Positions 7,580-18,077 of a DNA stretch of 64,000 nucleotides are shown here, piece after piece (position 1 is the stretch's first letter; each line of letters begins with the position of its first letter). The translations under genes and the position numbers were made by a program. The DNA comes from CAWHHZ01 sp963829355. Its GTDB lineage: Bacteria > Acidobacteriota > Thermoanaerobaculia > Gp7-AA8 > JAHWKK01. The notes under the pieces were generated by a model, which was not told the DNA's origin, did no database searches, and worked only from the letters and a program-made list of their open reading frames with translations. Where the stretch lies: NCBI GenBank assembly GCA_963829355.1, contig CAWHHZ010000028.1:52146-116145 (forward strand), in the 5' to 3' direction.

Positions 7580-9283
7580 ATGAACTCGACCGCATCCGAC
7601 CTCGGTAGCCGCCGCAAGCATCTCGAACAGCTTCTGCACGATCACTGGGAGTGGAACCTCGAGACTCAGCCCGAGTTTGCCTCCTATCTCGGAGACAAGC
7701 GCTGGAACGATCAGCTCACTGACTTCTCCCTCGACGCGATTCATGCCCGACTCGACCGGACGAAGGCATGGCTGCGCGAGTTCGAGTCACTCGATCTGAC
7801 TGGTTTCACGGCGCAGGAAGTTCTGAGCGTCCGTCTGATGATCGAGGAGCTCTCCAATGACATCGATGACGAACAGTGGGAATGGTGGCTCATGCCGCTC
7901 AGTCAGATGGACGGGGTGCATCTCGACATTCCACAGCTCATCTCGTTCTTCTCCTATGAATCGCCAAAGGACTACGACGATCTCGTCACCCGATACAAGA
8001 AGGTGCCTCGCCAGATCGAGCAGGTCATAGCACTCATGGAGCGTGGACTCGAGAAGACCCTGGTGCAGCCCGCCTACATCATGGAGATCGTCGCCGGACA
8101 GATCGAGAATCTCGCTGCAGAGGCGCCGGACGAGAGCGCATTCGCACAACCGCTCGCCAACCCTCCCGACTCGATCGACGAGGGGGAGATCATTCGAATC
8201 CGCGAGAACATGATGGGCGCCATCAGCGAGCACATCCTCCCCGCCTACTCTCGTCTCGCCGCATGGATCCGCCAGCACTACGTCCCGCACGGGCGCAGCG
8301 AACCAGGGATCTGGTCACTGCCAGACGGGCTCGAGCGTTACCGCAACAGAATCGCGCGATCCACCACGCTCGAGCTCGACCCGCAGAAGATTCACGAGCT
8401 CGGGCAGCGGGAGGTCGCTCGAATCGAAAAGGAAATGCTCACGATCGCACGGAGCGAGGGCTTCGAGTCGATCGGCGATTACGATCGCTCGCTCGATTCG
8501 GACCCGTCGATCAAAGCAGGAACGCGACAGCACATCATCGATATCTATCAGCGATGTACGGATCAGATGTACAGGAAGCTTCCCGCGCTCTTCGGAAGAC
8601 TCCCGAAGGCGGGACTCGAGATCCGGCAGGTCGAGGTCTGGAGGGAAGCGAACGAAGCCTCAGCCTCTTACTACACCCCCGCTCCCGATGGTTCCCGCCC
8701 AGGGCGCGTGATGGTCAACACGCACGATGCCGAGAACCGCAAGGTCATCACTATGGAGTCGACTGCCTACCACGAAGGAGTCCCCGGCCATCACATGCAG
8801 CTCGCCATCCAGCAGGAGCTGACGGAGCTGCCACGATTCCGGCAGGAAGGCGGTCACAACGCTTATGTCGAAGGTTGGGCACTGTACTCCGAAAAGCTCG
8901 GCAAGGAGCTCGGATTTTTCGAGGTTCCCGCGTCCGACTACGGACGCCTCCAGGACGAGATGCTTCGTGCCATCCGTCTGGTCGTCGATACCGGCGTGCA
9001 CGCTATGCGGTGGACCCGCCAGCAGATCGTGGACTACTTCCGTGATCACTCCGCCCTCGACGAATTCGAGATCCAGACCGAAGCGGACCGCTACATCGTC
9101 TGGCCCGCTCAGGCGCTCGGCTACAAGATCGGACAGCTCGAGATCACCGAACTACGCGAACGAGCGACGCAGCGCCTCGGTGATCGTTTCGACATCCGTT
9201 CGTTCCACGACATCGTCCTCGGCTCCGGTTCACTGCCACTGAACGTCCTCGAGGAAGTCGTGGATGACTGGCTGTCATCCTGA
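7580..9283 (+). CDS. DUF885-family putative metallohydrolase
   Basis: The 567-residue protein has the hallmarks of DUF885: a mostly helical N-terminal half and the metal-site motif HEGVPGHHMQ (first His at residue 398), followed by VEGWALYSEKLGKELG. The family is related to M32-like/thermolysin-fold zinc peptidases, so a zinc-dependent peptidase role is likely but untested for most members. No signal peptide is visible, although many relatives are secreted. The last codons (TCATCCTGA) and the stop come from the left end of a REP element, so the original C-terminus may have been slightly altered by its insertion. Confidence 0.8.
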   Translation: MNSTASDLGSRRKHLEQLLHDHWEWNLETQPEFASYLGDKRWNDQLTDFSLDAIHARLDRTKAWLREFESLDLTGFTAQEVLSVRLMIEELSNDIDDEQWEWWLMPLSQMDGVHLDIPQLISFFSYESPKDYDDLVTRYKKVPRQIEQVIALMERGLEKTLVQPAYIMEIVAGQIENLAAEAPDESAFAQPLANPPDSIDEGEIIRIRENMMGAISEHILPAYSRLAAWIRQHYVPHGRSEPGIWSLPDGLERYRNRIARSTTLELDPQKIHELGQREVARIEKEMLTIARSEGFESIGDYDRSLDSDPSIKAGTRQHIIDIYQRCTDQMYRKLPALFGRLPKAGLEIRQVEVWREANEASASYYTPAPDGSRPGRVMVNTHDAENRKVITMESTAYHEGVPGHHMQLAIQQELTELPRFRQEGGHNAYVEGWALYSEKLGKELGFFEVPASDYGRLQDEMLRAIRLVVDTGVHAMRWTRQQIVDYFRDHSALDEFEIQTEADRYIVWPAQALGYKIGQLEITELRERATQRLGDRFDIRSFHDIVLGSGSLPLNVLEEVVDDWLSS

Positions 9284-9394
9284 GCGCAGCGAAGGATCGC
9301 GTACGTCCTGACTGTCGCGTACTTCGGTCCTCAGAGTCGGACCGTACCAGATCCTTCGACCGTCCTCCGCTGCGCTCCGGCGGCTCAGGATGAC
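9274..9394. repeat. REP-like palindromic element overlapping the end of the DUF885 gene
   Basis: It runs from GTCATCCTGAG to CTCAGGATGAC, with the core in the opposite orientation to the copy at 6718. Its first ten bases encode the last residues and stop codon of the preceding gene. Confidence 0.85.
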
Positions 9395-9405
9395 TTGCGC
9401 GCCGC

Positions 9406-9453
9406 CTTTGAACCTTTGAACTCTGAACTCCTGAACCCTTGAACCCTTGAGCT
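9406..9453. repeat. Degenerate TTGAACC/CTGAACC short tandem repeats
   Basis: This is a run of seven- to nine-base units of the type TTTGAACC, CTGAACTC, CCTTGAACC. The same repeat type occurs at 15226-15536, 25232-25322, 44464-44498 and around 57000. Confidence 0.75.
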
Positions 9454-9488
9454 CCCCCCTCTGTTAGACTGCTCCGCGGTGGATCTCC

Positions 9489-11840
9489 ATGTCGGAAGCA
9501 GCGACGATTCCAGATGAGCGCAACTCCGGCGAGCCGGACGGTGGCGGACTGCTCCGCCTGATCCTACGCAGCAGCACCGTCCGCCTCTCACTCGTCGCCC
9601 TCGCGATCTTCGCCATCCTCTACTCGATTCCGGCTGTCCCGCTCCGGTTCCGTCAGGCGCTCTCGACGAACGTCGGACCGGTCCTGTTCCTGGTATTCGC
9701 GGTAGTCTCATGCTGGAAGGACTCCGGAAAGGGCTCGGATCGCCGGTCCGTCTCGTTCTGGCGGATCATGGGGCTGGCATTCCTGTTCTGGCTGGTCGTC
9801 CGAGCCGTACTTCCATACACCAAGCCTTTCTTTCCGCTCATCAGCAGTCTCACATCCGACATCGTCTATGCGCTCTACTACCTGACGATGATTCTCGCGA
9901 TCGAGATTCGCCCGCATCTCCACAGAGAGGAGCCCGCCTCCGGTGTCGAACGGTCACTCATCTGGCCGGCGGTTTCTCTCTTCGTTCTCGGACTCTTCGC
10001 CTACTTCGTTTTCATTCCCCTGTCGGTCAGTCCTCAGCAGTACGCGACGGCAGTTCCGTCGATGTACTTTTTCCTGGCGCTCGATCTCTACATCGGAATC
10101 CGCCTTCTCGCTCCGGCGCTGCGCGTGAGCTCTCCAGGGTGGAGAGTGGCCTACGGGGGGCTGGCAGCCGCGATGTTCGGCTTTGCTCTCGGGGATCTGA
10201 TCGAGCTGCTGCAGTATCGAAAGGCTCTCGATCTCGATCTGGGCGGGCCCTCGGATCTGGTATGGCTCGTTCCGTTTCTGGGCGTCATCATCGCCGGAAG
10301 GACACAGGTGCGTCTACCCGGGCGGCCGGAGAGCTACGAGGAGCTTTTCGGTCCGCAGCAGCAGTTGATCGTCCTCGCGTTCGTCCTTCCCGTCATTCAC
10401 TTCATCGGGTACGGTCTGGAGATCTTTGAATCGGCCGGTCAGGACCTGCGGGAGGTGGTCACACTCTTCTGGCTCCTGCTGCTCGGTTCGCTGGCGTTTA
10501 CGCAGCAGATCCTGCTCCAGAGGCGCACGCGCAGGCTCGCCCTCGAAACCCATGAGGCCACCGAAGCGCTCCGGCAGAGCGAGCGCACCGTGAGGCTCAT
10601 GACCGACAGGCAAAAGCCGTTGAAGCGCAGCGCCAGTCGGAAATCAACTTTTCCCGCGTGTTCAACGCCAGTCCTGATCCGATGATGATTTTCACACGAG
10701 ATCGACGGAGGGTCGTGGAGGTCAATGAGTCCTTCGAGCGATTCTGGGGAGGCCGATCGCTCGAGAACCGTACATCACTCCATCGATCAGTTGTCACTTC
10801 TGCATCCACGAGATCTCCATAGTCTCCTCGATTCCACCGACGAGTCCCGCAGTGTGCACGATTTCCCCGCCCACATCCAGACCTCCTCCGGGGAAGTGCG
10901 CCAGTGTCTGCTGGCCGTCGAGGCGATCGAGTTCAGCGGAGAGTCGAGCGTGATTCTGGCCGTTCGCGACGTGACCGAGCAGATCGAGCTGGAGGGCGTT
11001 CCGCGACTCACTGATCGAGCAACTCGAGGCGAAGAACGCCGAGCTGGAGAGGTTCTCCTACACAGTGTCGCACGACCTGAAGAGCCCGCTCATCACCATC
11101 CGTGGATTCCTCGGGTTTCTCGAGGAGGATATCGAAAAGGGGAATCGCGATCGTCTTCACGACGATCTCAAACGGATCAAGGACGCGACCACTCGCATGC
11201 AACGCCTGCTCGACGAACTGCTCGAGCTTTCGCGGGTCGGCCGGATCGTGAACGATCCCGAGCCCTCTCTCTCTCGGATCTCCTCAGGGAAGCGCTCGAG
11301 CTGTTGCAGGGCCGTACCGACAAGCGCAACATCAGCGTCGAGATCGATCGCCCCGACGAGATGCCCGCGATTTTCGGCGATCCGGTCCGAATCCTCGAAG
11401 TCTTCCAGAACCTGCTGGAGAATGCCATCAAGTTCATGGGGGACGAGCCCCACCCCACCATCCGTGTCACCTGGGAGAACATGGCGGGTGACGATCTCGT
11501 CCGGGTGCGAATCCAAGACAACGGTATCGGCATCGATCCCCGCTTTCATAAGAAAATATTCGGTCTGTTCGAACAGCTTCATCCCGACGGGAGCGGTACC
11601 GGTATCGGCCTCGCGCTCGTCCGGAGAATCGTCGAGCTCCACGGCGGAGAGATTCGCGTAGAATCAGAGGGCGCCGGTCGAGGATCGGCTTTCACACTCA
11701 CGCTTCCGCTCGCTCCGGATGCGGCGACAGCAAGGAGAGGACGGGGTGAACCACAGACGAAGTCGGCCGCAGAGAATCCTGATGATCGAGGACAACCTCG
11801 ATCACGCCGAACTGATCCGCAGAACTCTCGAGAGCGGTGA
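9489..11840 (+). pseudogene. Membrane PAS sensor histidine kinase, broken by about four frameshifts
   Basis: Joining the frames gives one kinase. Residues 1-350 (9489-10560) form about nine hydrophobic helices, followed by a coiled coil. A PAS domain starts with INFSRVFNASPDPMMIF in another frame near 10640 and ends with the LSLLHP...VRDVTEQIELE block near 10790-10995. The HisKA domain is at 11000-11260 (TVSHDLKSPL, H-box), and the ATPase domain at about 11290-11720 (NLLENAIKF, DNGIGI, GTGIGLALVRRI). The frame changes fall near 10610, 10750-10795, 10995 and 11270. All domains keep family sequence, so sequencing indels are as likely as decay. The frame that remains open stops at 11840, inside the regulator gene; the natural stop is probably near 11749. 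Confidence 0.75.
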
Positions 11841-12204
11841 GCTCTCCTGCGAGATCACTCACATCAGCGATGGAGACTCGGCAATCGACCATCTGCAGTC
11901 GAGCGGCGAAGAGATCGGCGGCAACGAGCTCCTGCCCGATCTGATCCTTCTCGATATCCGTCTGCCGAAGCGAAGCGGGATGGAAGTTCTCAGGGTGATT
12001 CGAAACCGCCCATCCCTGACCCACATCCCCGTCGTCATTCTCACGACATCGACGAATCTCGACGACATCCGCGAAGCGTACAGCCTCCATGTGAACAGCT
12101 ACCTCGTCAAGCCTTTCGACTTTCGCGAATTCCGAGCTTTGCTCGAGGATATGGGACTGTACTGGCTGTTCTGGAATCAACCCGGTGACGGGAGCGCCGA
12201 TTGA
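11746..12204 (+). CDS. Response regulator, Rcp1-like single receiver domain
   Basis: The 152-residue product is a lone receiver domain: the acidic pair and LMIEDN at the N-terminus, the phospho-acceptor Asp in LILLDIRLPKRSG, Thr/Ser in VILTTST, and Lys in YLVKPFD. Single-domain regulators of the phytochrome-associated Rcp1 type act by protein contacts or in phosphorelays. The GTG at 11746 is chosen because AAGGAGAGG ends six bases upstream; an in-frame ATG at 11719 has no such signal. It directly follows the histidine kinase, its probable partner, and its end overlaps the convergent GGDEF-EAL gene by 28 bases. Confidence 0.8.
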   Translation: MNHRRSRPQRILMIEDNLDHAELIRRTLESGELSCEITHISDGDSAIDHLQSSGEEIGGNELLPDLILLDIRLPKRSGMEVLRVIRNRPSLTHIPVVILTTSTNLDDIREAYSLHVNSYLVKPFDFREFRALLEDMGLYWLFWNQPGDGSAD

Positions 12205-14280
12205 TACGACTCGCCGTCCGCTTCTTCGAGATCCTGGAGCGAGCGCGGCATCCCGAGATGGTATCCCTGAGCGTAATCGACTCCAAGCTCTGCGATCCGT
12301 GAGGCGATCTCCGCACTCTCGACGAACTCCGCAACCGTTTCCTTCCCGGACGCGTGAGCGATCTCTGCGATTGATCGCACCGCCACCGCGTCGACGGGAT
12401 CACGCGCCACATCCCTGATGAACATGCCGTCGATCTTGATCAGATCGACTGGAAGAATCTTCAGGTAGGCGAGTGAAGAGACTCCCGTGCCGAAATCATC
12501 GAGAGCGAAACGGCACCCACGCTCGCGAAGTACGCGGATGAAATCACTCAGCGCGCGAGAAGTTCGCGATGGCCGAGGTCTCGGTGACCTCGAAGCAGAT
12601 CGTGTCGGCAGAGACGGATCCCCGTTCGAGCTGCGCGACGATGAACTCGAGCATTCCGGGGACGCCCATCGATTGACCCGAGAGGTTGATCGACCATGTT
12701 CCCCACTGTTCAACCAGACGGGGATGTGTCCCGAGCCAGTCGATCGCGGTCCTGATCACCCACTGATCGATGCGGACCATGAGGTGGTAGCGCTCGGCCG
12801 CCGGGAGAAATGCTCCCGGCGCGATGACCTCTCCGTTCTTGCCATTCATCCGCAGGAGAATCTCCGCGTGCCTGCGGATGTCGCCGTTCGTGCCGGTCGG
12901 CATGATCGGCTGAAAGTACAGTTGGAACCCATCTTCCTCGAGCGCCCGCTGAATGCGGCCGACCCAGCGAATCTCACCATGATGACGCGCGATGACTGCA
13001 TCATCCTCGCGATAGACCTGGTACCGGTTGCGGCCCTCTTTCTTCGCGACGAAGCAGGCGGCATCCGCCGCACTCATGACTTCATCGACGCTTCCGCTGT
13101 CGCCCTTGATCGAGACGACACCAATACTCGCCGCGATCGACAAGACCTGGCCTTCCCATACGAACCGGAGCTGCTCGATCGTCTCGTGCAGCTTCGCCGC
13201 GACCTTCCGGGCGTCAGCGATCGAACACCCTTCCATCAGCAGTGCGAACTCATCGCCTCCGAGCCGGGCGAGAGTGTCGGCACCGCGAACCTGCTGGCGA
13301 AGAAGATTTGCGATCTGACGCAGAAACTCGTCTCCCGCGCGATGGCCGAAGCTGTCATTGATCAGCCGGAAGCGATCGAGATCGAGATAGCACATGGCGC
13401 TCTCGATCTCTTCATTTCTCGCTCTCCTGAGCACCGAGGCCAGTCGTCTTTCGAACTCGCTCCAGTTCAACAGTCGCGTCAGCGAGTCATGAGTCGACTG
13501 ATACGAAAGCTCCTCCGAGAGAGTGTGCGCCTCGCTGACGTCCTCGCATACCACCAGCAGTGCGGGAGCTCCATCCTGCTCGATCGGCCGGGTGGTGATC
13601 CTCACCCACACGGATGCACCGGAGCGAGTGACCTTCGCCGCTTCGAATCGTCTGACGTCGCCGGCATCGAATGCGTGCTGGAGGTTCCTGCTCACGTACT
13701 CACGCTGCTCCTCCGAATAGAGATCGAGAAACCGGGTCAGGAGGAGAGATTCGACGTCGTATCCGAGGTAGGCGGCACCGAAGTGATTCACCGAGAGAAT
13801 CGTGGCATCGCGATCGAGGGTGAAGAACATCGAGGGAGTCTCGTCGTAGAGGGTGCGGATCCTCTGTTCACTCGCATGCAGCGCTTCTTCAGCGCGTCGC
13901 CGCTCGACGAGATGAGTCCATTCCCGGAGCGCACGGTCAGCAAAACGGGGCATTCCGGGTAGCGTGGCATCGCTCTTCACGACATAGTCGATCGCCCCCG
14001 CCTTCATCGCCTCAACGGCGAGCTGCTCGTCTCCGTGGCTGGTCATGAGGACCACCGGCATGAGCGGGTCGCTGCCGTCCGATGGCAGAAGCTCGATTCC
14101 CGTACCGTCGGGTAACAGATGATCGGCGATGATCAGATCGGGTGGTCCTTCGGCCTCGATCGAGCGGCGGGCTTCGCCGAGCGTGGTGACGATTTTCACT
14201 TCTACGTCGTCACGCCGCTCGAACGCCCGCCGGATCAGCTCTGCATGCGAGCTTTCGTCTTCAATTAGAAGGATCCGCAT
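12177..14280 (-). CDS. REC-PAS-GGDEF-EAL cyclic-di-GMP signalling protein, one frameshift
   Basis: A start at the ATG 14280 gives a receiver domain (residues 1-120, MRILLIEDESSHAEL, LIIADHLLPDG), PAS (about 135-250, TPSMFFTLDRDATILSVN), GGDEF (about 265-425, with intact RLGGDEFALL) and EAL (about 440 onward). The EAL signature reads EILLR instead of EALLR. The frame breaks near 12550: SAIANFSRA must be joined to LSDFIRVLRERGCRFALDDFGTG in the next frame by adding one base, after which the EAL domain runs to its natural end at 12177. It would make and/or degrade c-di-GMP in response to phosphorylation. It is convergent with the response regulator gene. Confidence 0.8.
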
Positions 14281-14439
14281 CAGTTTCTCTGGACCACGTC
14301 CCGACCGGTGCGATGGTACATCCCGCGCCCGGGGCTGTCGAGTATCGAGGGCCCGGCGCCCCTCCACCGCCGCTCTCATTCCGAAGCGAACCCATCGCTC
14401 CTCCCCCCCCTCGTTTACAATCGGAGGTGGAGGGACTCC

Positions 14440-15224
14440 ATGGAACATATCGAAACCTCAATTTCAGACGGAATCGCCACAGTTCGTCTGAATCGTCCCG
14501 AAAAGATGAATGCTTCTTTGGGTCGATGAGGGAGGATCTCGTCAATGCGTTCACCAAGGCCGCGCAGAACGGTGCGGCCCGGGTGGTCGTGATCACGGGT
14601 ACAGGCCGCGCGTTCTCGGCTGGTGGCGACATCGAGGCGATGCAGGCGATGCAGGAGAAGCGGGAGGTCCTCCCCTTCACAAAGCTTCTGAGCGCAGGTT
14701 CGGCTGTCGTGACTGCAATCCGTGAGCTTGGACCTTCCGGTCATCGCGGCCGTCAATGGCGTCGCGGCAGGTGCAGGATTGAATCTCGCGTTGGCGTGCG
14801 ACATGCGCGTCGCTTCCGAATCGGCCAGGTTTTCAGCATCATTCGTGAAAATCGGTCTCCATCCCGACTGGGGTGGCACCTACTTCCTTCCGCGTCTCGT
14901 CGGGACGAGCAGGGCGATGGAGATGATGATGACCGGGCGTCTGGTCGAGGCGGCTGAGGCGCTGTCGATCGGACTCGTCGACCGTGTCGTGCCGCAGGAT
15001 CGGCTGATGGAAGAGACCTGGGAGCTGGCAAAGACGATCGCCGCCGGCCCGCCCCTCGCCATCCGTGACATCAAGAAGGCGGTCTACGAGTCGGAGAACA
15101 ACGAACTCCGAATGCAGGTCCGGCTCGAGACCGAGCACCAGATCCGCGGCCTTCCTGTCCGCGGACGCGACCGAAGGGATGCGGGCGTTTCGCGAAGAGA
15201 GCGCCGGAGTTCAAGGGGGAGTGA
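14440..15224 (+). pseudogene. Enoyl-CoA hydratase/isomerase, broken by about four frameshifts
   Basis: After joining frames this is a normal-length crotonase-fold protein: MEHIETSISDGIATVRLNRPEKMNA, then the first oxyanion-hole segment AFSAGGDI, the second segment LACDMRVASESARFS and the PPLAIRDIKKAVYE helix, ending in the typical APEFKGE tail at 15224. The frame changes lie near 14512, 14730, 15155 and 15190. It would hydrate 2-enoyl-CoA in beta-oxidation or act on a related acyl-CoA. A TACAAT box (14415-14420) and a GGAGGTGG ribosome-binding site precede the ATG. Conserved residues survive across every break, so sequencing error is likely, but true decay cannot be excluded. Confidence 0.75.
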
Positions 15225-15536
15225 AGCAGGTTCAGAGGTTCAAGGGTTCAGAAGTGCAGGGGTTCAGAAGTTCAGGGTTCAGGGGTTCAGACAATTCGGA
15301 GGCTTAAAGAAGTTCAGGGGGTTCGATTATTCAGGGATCTCGATTCTCTCGAAACCTGTTTTCCAGAACGATCAGGATGGGATTCCTCCTCGCTTCGCTC
15401 GTTCGGAATGACAGAAACGTACCCGATCCGGCACACATCCACGACCGAAGAGTTCAACACTGAACCTCTGAACTCCTGAACCCCTGAACCCTTGAACTCC
15501 TGAACCCCTAAACTCCTGAACCCCTGAACCGTCTCC
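15225..15536. repeat. Gene-free stretch of inverted degenerate GTTCAGG/CTGAACC repeats
   Basis: The left part (15228-15300) is a run of GGTTCAGAGGTTCAAGG-type units; the right part (15462-15532) carries the complementary CTGAACCCTTGAACTCC-type units, so the two halves form a long imperfect inverted repeat. Between them is a half REP element ending TTCGGAATGAC (15381-15412). No gene is seen. It separates the hydratase from the convergent phosphatase gene. Confidence 0.8.
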
Positions 15537-17240
15537 CTACAGGGTTCTCACGAGCACGGTCGTCTGATCGTCGGTCTGCGGTTGGCCGATGGTGAACTGA
15601 TCGACTGCCGCGACGATGCGGTCGCGGACATCGCGGCATGATCCGTCACGGTTCTCTTCGATGACGGCCGTGAGCCGGTCATATCCGAATTCGTCACCCG
15701 CGTTGTTCTCGGCTTCGGTGATTCCATCGCTGTAGAGGACGAGCAGCGATCCCGGTTCGAAGGGGATGCTCATCACCTCGTAGGTCGTTCCCGCCATCAT
15801 TCCGATCGGGAGCCCGTGAGAGTGCAGTTGGGTGATCTTGCCATCCGTCACGAGATAAGCCGGGTTGTGACCGGCATTGACGTAGCGCAGACGCCCCTGG
15901 GCCTGGTCGATCGTCGCGAGAATCATCGTAATGAACTTGTTCTGGGAGGACCACCGGTGAATGTGCCGGTTGAGCTCTGTCGCGATGTCGCCGAGCTCCC
16001 GCCCTTCGTCGAAGAGGAGTTGCAGTGCAGCGTGGCAGGCCGACACGAGAATCGCCGCCGGTGTGGACTTGCCTGAAACATCGGCCACGCAGAAAGTGGT
16101 CGCCGTATCGGTCGCCATGAACGCGTGATAGTCGCCCCCGAGTTGCTTGGCCGGGCGCGTCCAGACGTCCAGATCGAATCCGGCGGGAGCCACCACCTGA
16201 CGCGGAAGAATGTCCTGCTGAATCGTCGCCGCGAGCTCGAGCTCCCGCTCCATTGCCTGCTTTTCGAGTGCCTGACGATGAAGCCGGGCGTTCTCCAGTG
16301 CGATTGCTGCCTGGCTGGCAAACAACGAAAGCGTCTTGATGTCCGCCGGCTCGAAGGGACCGACTCCGTCGCGGAATTCACGATCGGCCGCGGCCAGAAC
16401 GCCAATCACTCCCCTCTCACTCCGGATCGGGAGCGCCACCGCGCTCACGCACGTCGGAAAGATCGCGCGCGCCTGTGAGGTCTGCGTGAGCACCCGCCCC
16501 TCCTCGAGCAGCTCGTTCGCTGCATCCTCGGAGAGATCGCGCTGGATGTCCTCGGAACCGAGCTCGCCAAACGAACGGTGGAGTACGAAACGCCCCTTCT
16601 GTCGCAGATAGAGCGCTGCACGCCGGGCATTCAGGAGAGTGACCGCGCGCATCAGGATCTCATCAGTCAGCTCGTCGAAGTTGAGCGTGGATGCGATCGA
16701 GAGTCCGATGTCGTAAATCGACTCGAGCTCGAGCTGGTGAAACTTGGTCAGGAACTCGACCTGCCGGGCCTCCGCGGCGAGTCGCTGATTGACGAGCGCA
16801 CTCGTCAGATGCATCCCGGTGGCACGCAGCAACTGGACCTCGTGATCAGCCATCGCCGCGGCGGAGTCACGTCTGAGCGCGAGAAGACCGTAGATCGTGC
16901 TCCCCTTTCGAAAAGGGACGACGGCGTCAGGGATCGGTTCAAGGCCGGAACCGCTTGCGAACGCTTCAATGCCCGCAGCGTCACTGGTGCGATGAAGCAG
17001 GTCTGGAGGGATCTCCGCGGTCAGGAGAGACGCGGGAGACCACGAACCCTCGACCGCGGCGAGCTCGATCTCGTCTTCACAGGAAAGCCATATGGCGCCG
17101 CTGCTGAATTCGCCGTAGCGAAGTACCGATCGGAGGATCGCCTCTCCTCGCTCTCTTGCGCCATCCGAGTTATCGGGAAAAGAGCGGTCGAGCTGCTCGA
17201 GCTGGTGGAGAAGGACGGAGAACTTGTCAACTGAGAACAT
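15537..17240 (-). CDS. RsbU-like PP2C phosphatase with GAF domains
   Basis: The 567-residue protein has a GAF-like sensor (about 50-170), a second GAF domain (about 200-355), a coiled linker (RQALEKQAMERELELAATIQQ) and a C-terminal PP2C/SpoIIE domain. The metal ligands are visible in GGDYHAF, VADVSGKS, YSDGITEAEN and TDDQTTV. Such phosphatases dephosphorylate a STAS anti-anti-sigma protein and so release a partner. Its start (ATG 17240, matching where the GAF-linked region begins) overlaps the STAS gene by 14 bases, and the RsbW-like kinase gene is next upstream, giving a complete partner-switching set. The input ligand is unknown; no membrane segment is seen, so sensing is cytoplasmic. Confidence 0.88.
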   Translation of the reverse strand: MFSVDKFSVLLHQLEQLDRSFPDNSDGARERGEAILRSVLRYGEFSSGAIWLSCEDEIELAAVEGSWSPASLLTAEIPPDLLHRTSDAAGIEAFASGSGLEPIPDAVVPFRKGSTIYGLLALRRDSAAAMADHEVQLLRATGMHLTSALVNQRLAAEARQVEFLTKFHQLELESIYDIGLSIASTLNFDELTDEILMRAVTLLNARRAALYLRQKGRFVLHRSFGELGSEDIQRDLSEDAANELLEEGRVLTQTSQARAIFPTCVSAVALPIRSERGVIGVLAAADREFRDGVGPFEPADIKTLSLFASQAAIALENARLHRQALEKQAMERELELAATIQQDILPRQVVAPAGFDLDVWTRPAKQLGGDYHAFMATDTATTFCVADVSGKSTPAAILVSACHAALQLLFDEGRELGDIATELNRHIHRWSSQNKFITMILATIDQAQGRLRYVNAGHNPAYLVTDGKITQLHSHGLPIGMMAGTTYEVMSIPFEPGSLLVLYSDGITEAENNAGDEFGYDRLTAVIEENRDGSCRDVRDRIVAAVDQFTIGQPQTDDQTTVLVRTL

Positions 17241-17592
17241 CGGGTTCGGAAGAGAACTGGGCACGAGCTTCTTCTTCGTTCTCGTAGATCGTCGCGTACT
17301 GGGCGAGCCCCATGATCTGAAAAGTCTTGCGAATGACGGGCGTGAGACAGCAGAACGCGACTCTGCCATTCTTCTCCATCATCTTCTCGACGATCTCGAT
17401 CAGAATGCTGATTCCGATCGAATTGACGATCTTCGTTTCCCGCAGGTCGAGCAGGAGTGTACGGACACCATCCCCCATCAGCTCATAGGCGGTATTGGCG
17501 ATCTCTTCGCCGCCGACATTGTTGATGTACCCGCGCGTGTGGATCACCGCCTGATCGCCGCTGCGATCGACCGTCAACTTATCCTCGCTCAT
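17227..17592 (-). CDS. STAS-domain anti-sigma factor antagonist
   Basis: This 121-residue single STAS domain resembles SpoIIAA/RsbV. It includes the beta strand GDQAVIHTRGYINN and the phosphorylatable-serine loop KIVNSIGISILIEIVEK, where the Ser of VNSIG is the expected phosphorylation site. It would be phosphorylated by the kinase gene directly upstream and dephosphorylated by the PP2C protein downstream. The ATG at 17592 overlaps the kinase stop in an ATGA, and its own stop lies inside the phosphatase reading frame, so all three are translationally coupled. An upstream in-frame extension exists but reads back into the kinase gene and lacks similarity. Confidence 0.88.
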   Translation of the reverse strand: MSEDKLTVDRSGDQAVIHTRGYINNVGGEEIANTAYELMGDGVRTLLLDLRETKIVNSIGISILIEIVEKMMEKNGRVAFCCLTPVIRKTFQIMGLAQYATIYENEEEARAQFSSEPDVLS

Positions 17593-18032
17593 GACTCCTG
17601 ACTCCGACCTTTCTTGACCATGTGAAGTGTGGTTCCGTGTGAGCCTGAATCGATGCTCACCTCGTCCATGTGAGCCTCGATGATCTGCAGACCCCATCCA
17701 CGCTTGCGAGGACCATCAGGACGGCTCGCCTGACGCTTGCGGACTGCCGCCGGATCAAAGCCCTGTCCCCTGTCCGTCACCCAGATGTCGAGACGGGGGC
17801 CCTCCGCGGTCACCGAACCCGTGAATCTTAAATAGATGCGCTCATCATCGCAAGCCGCATGCTCGCGAACATTGATACAAGCCTCGATGATCGCATGCGC
17901 AATCTCGTCGACCTCATCGGATCTCATGCCGAGAGATCTTGCGAGATCACTCGCAGCCTCCGCTGCCGCGACCTCGATATCGGGTACGAGCGGCAGAGTG
18001 AGCTCCATGTTTCGATCACTCACGGTGTCCAT
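17589..18032 (-). CDS. RsbW/SpoIIAB-like serine kinase (anti-sigma factor type)
   Basis: The roughly 147-residue protein is a GHKL ATPase domain: N box EIAHAIIEACINVREHA, G1 box VTDRGQGFDP and G2 box RGWGLQIIEAHMDEV, ending SHGTTLHMVKKG. Proteins of this size and type bind a sigma factor or other target and phosphorylate the cognate STAS antagonist. No sigma factor gene is adjacent, so the target lies elsewhere or is not a sigma factor. Start codon choice is uncertain: ATG 18032, a GTG at 18047 and ATG 18008 are all in frame, and none has a strong ribosome-binding site. It is 45 bases downstream of a small membrane-protein gene in the same direction. Confidence 0.82.
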   Translation of the reverse strand: MDTVSDRNMELTLPLVPDIEVAAAEAASDLARSLGMRSDEVDEIAHAIIEACINVREHAACDDERIYLRFTGSVTAEGPRLDIWVTDRGQGFDPAAVRKRQASRPDGPRKRGWGLQIIEAHMDEVSIDSGSHGTTLHMVKKGRSQES

Positions 18033-18077
18033 GAAAGGAATTGTCACTCCAGAGTAATGCCACCTCGACGCGGTGAC

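Noticed and set aside
15226..15536. Possible CRISPR or tandem-repeat protein in the GTTCAG/CTGAAC tract
   Set aside because: Units are seven to nine bases and degenerate, with no spacers and no conserved frame.
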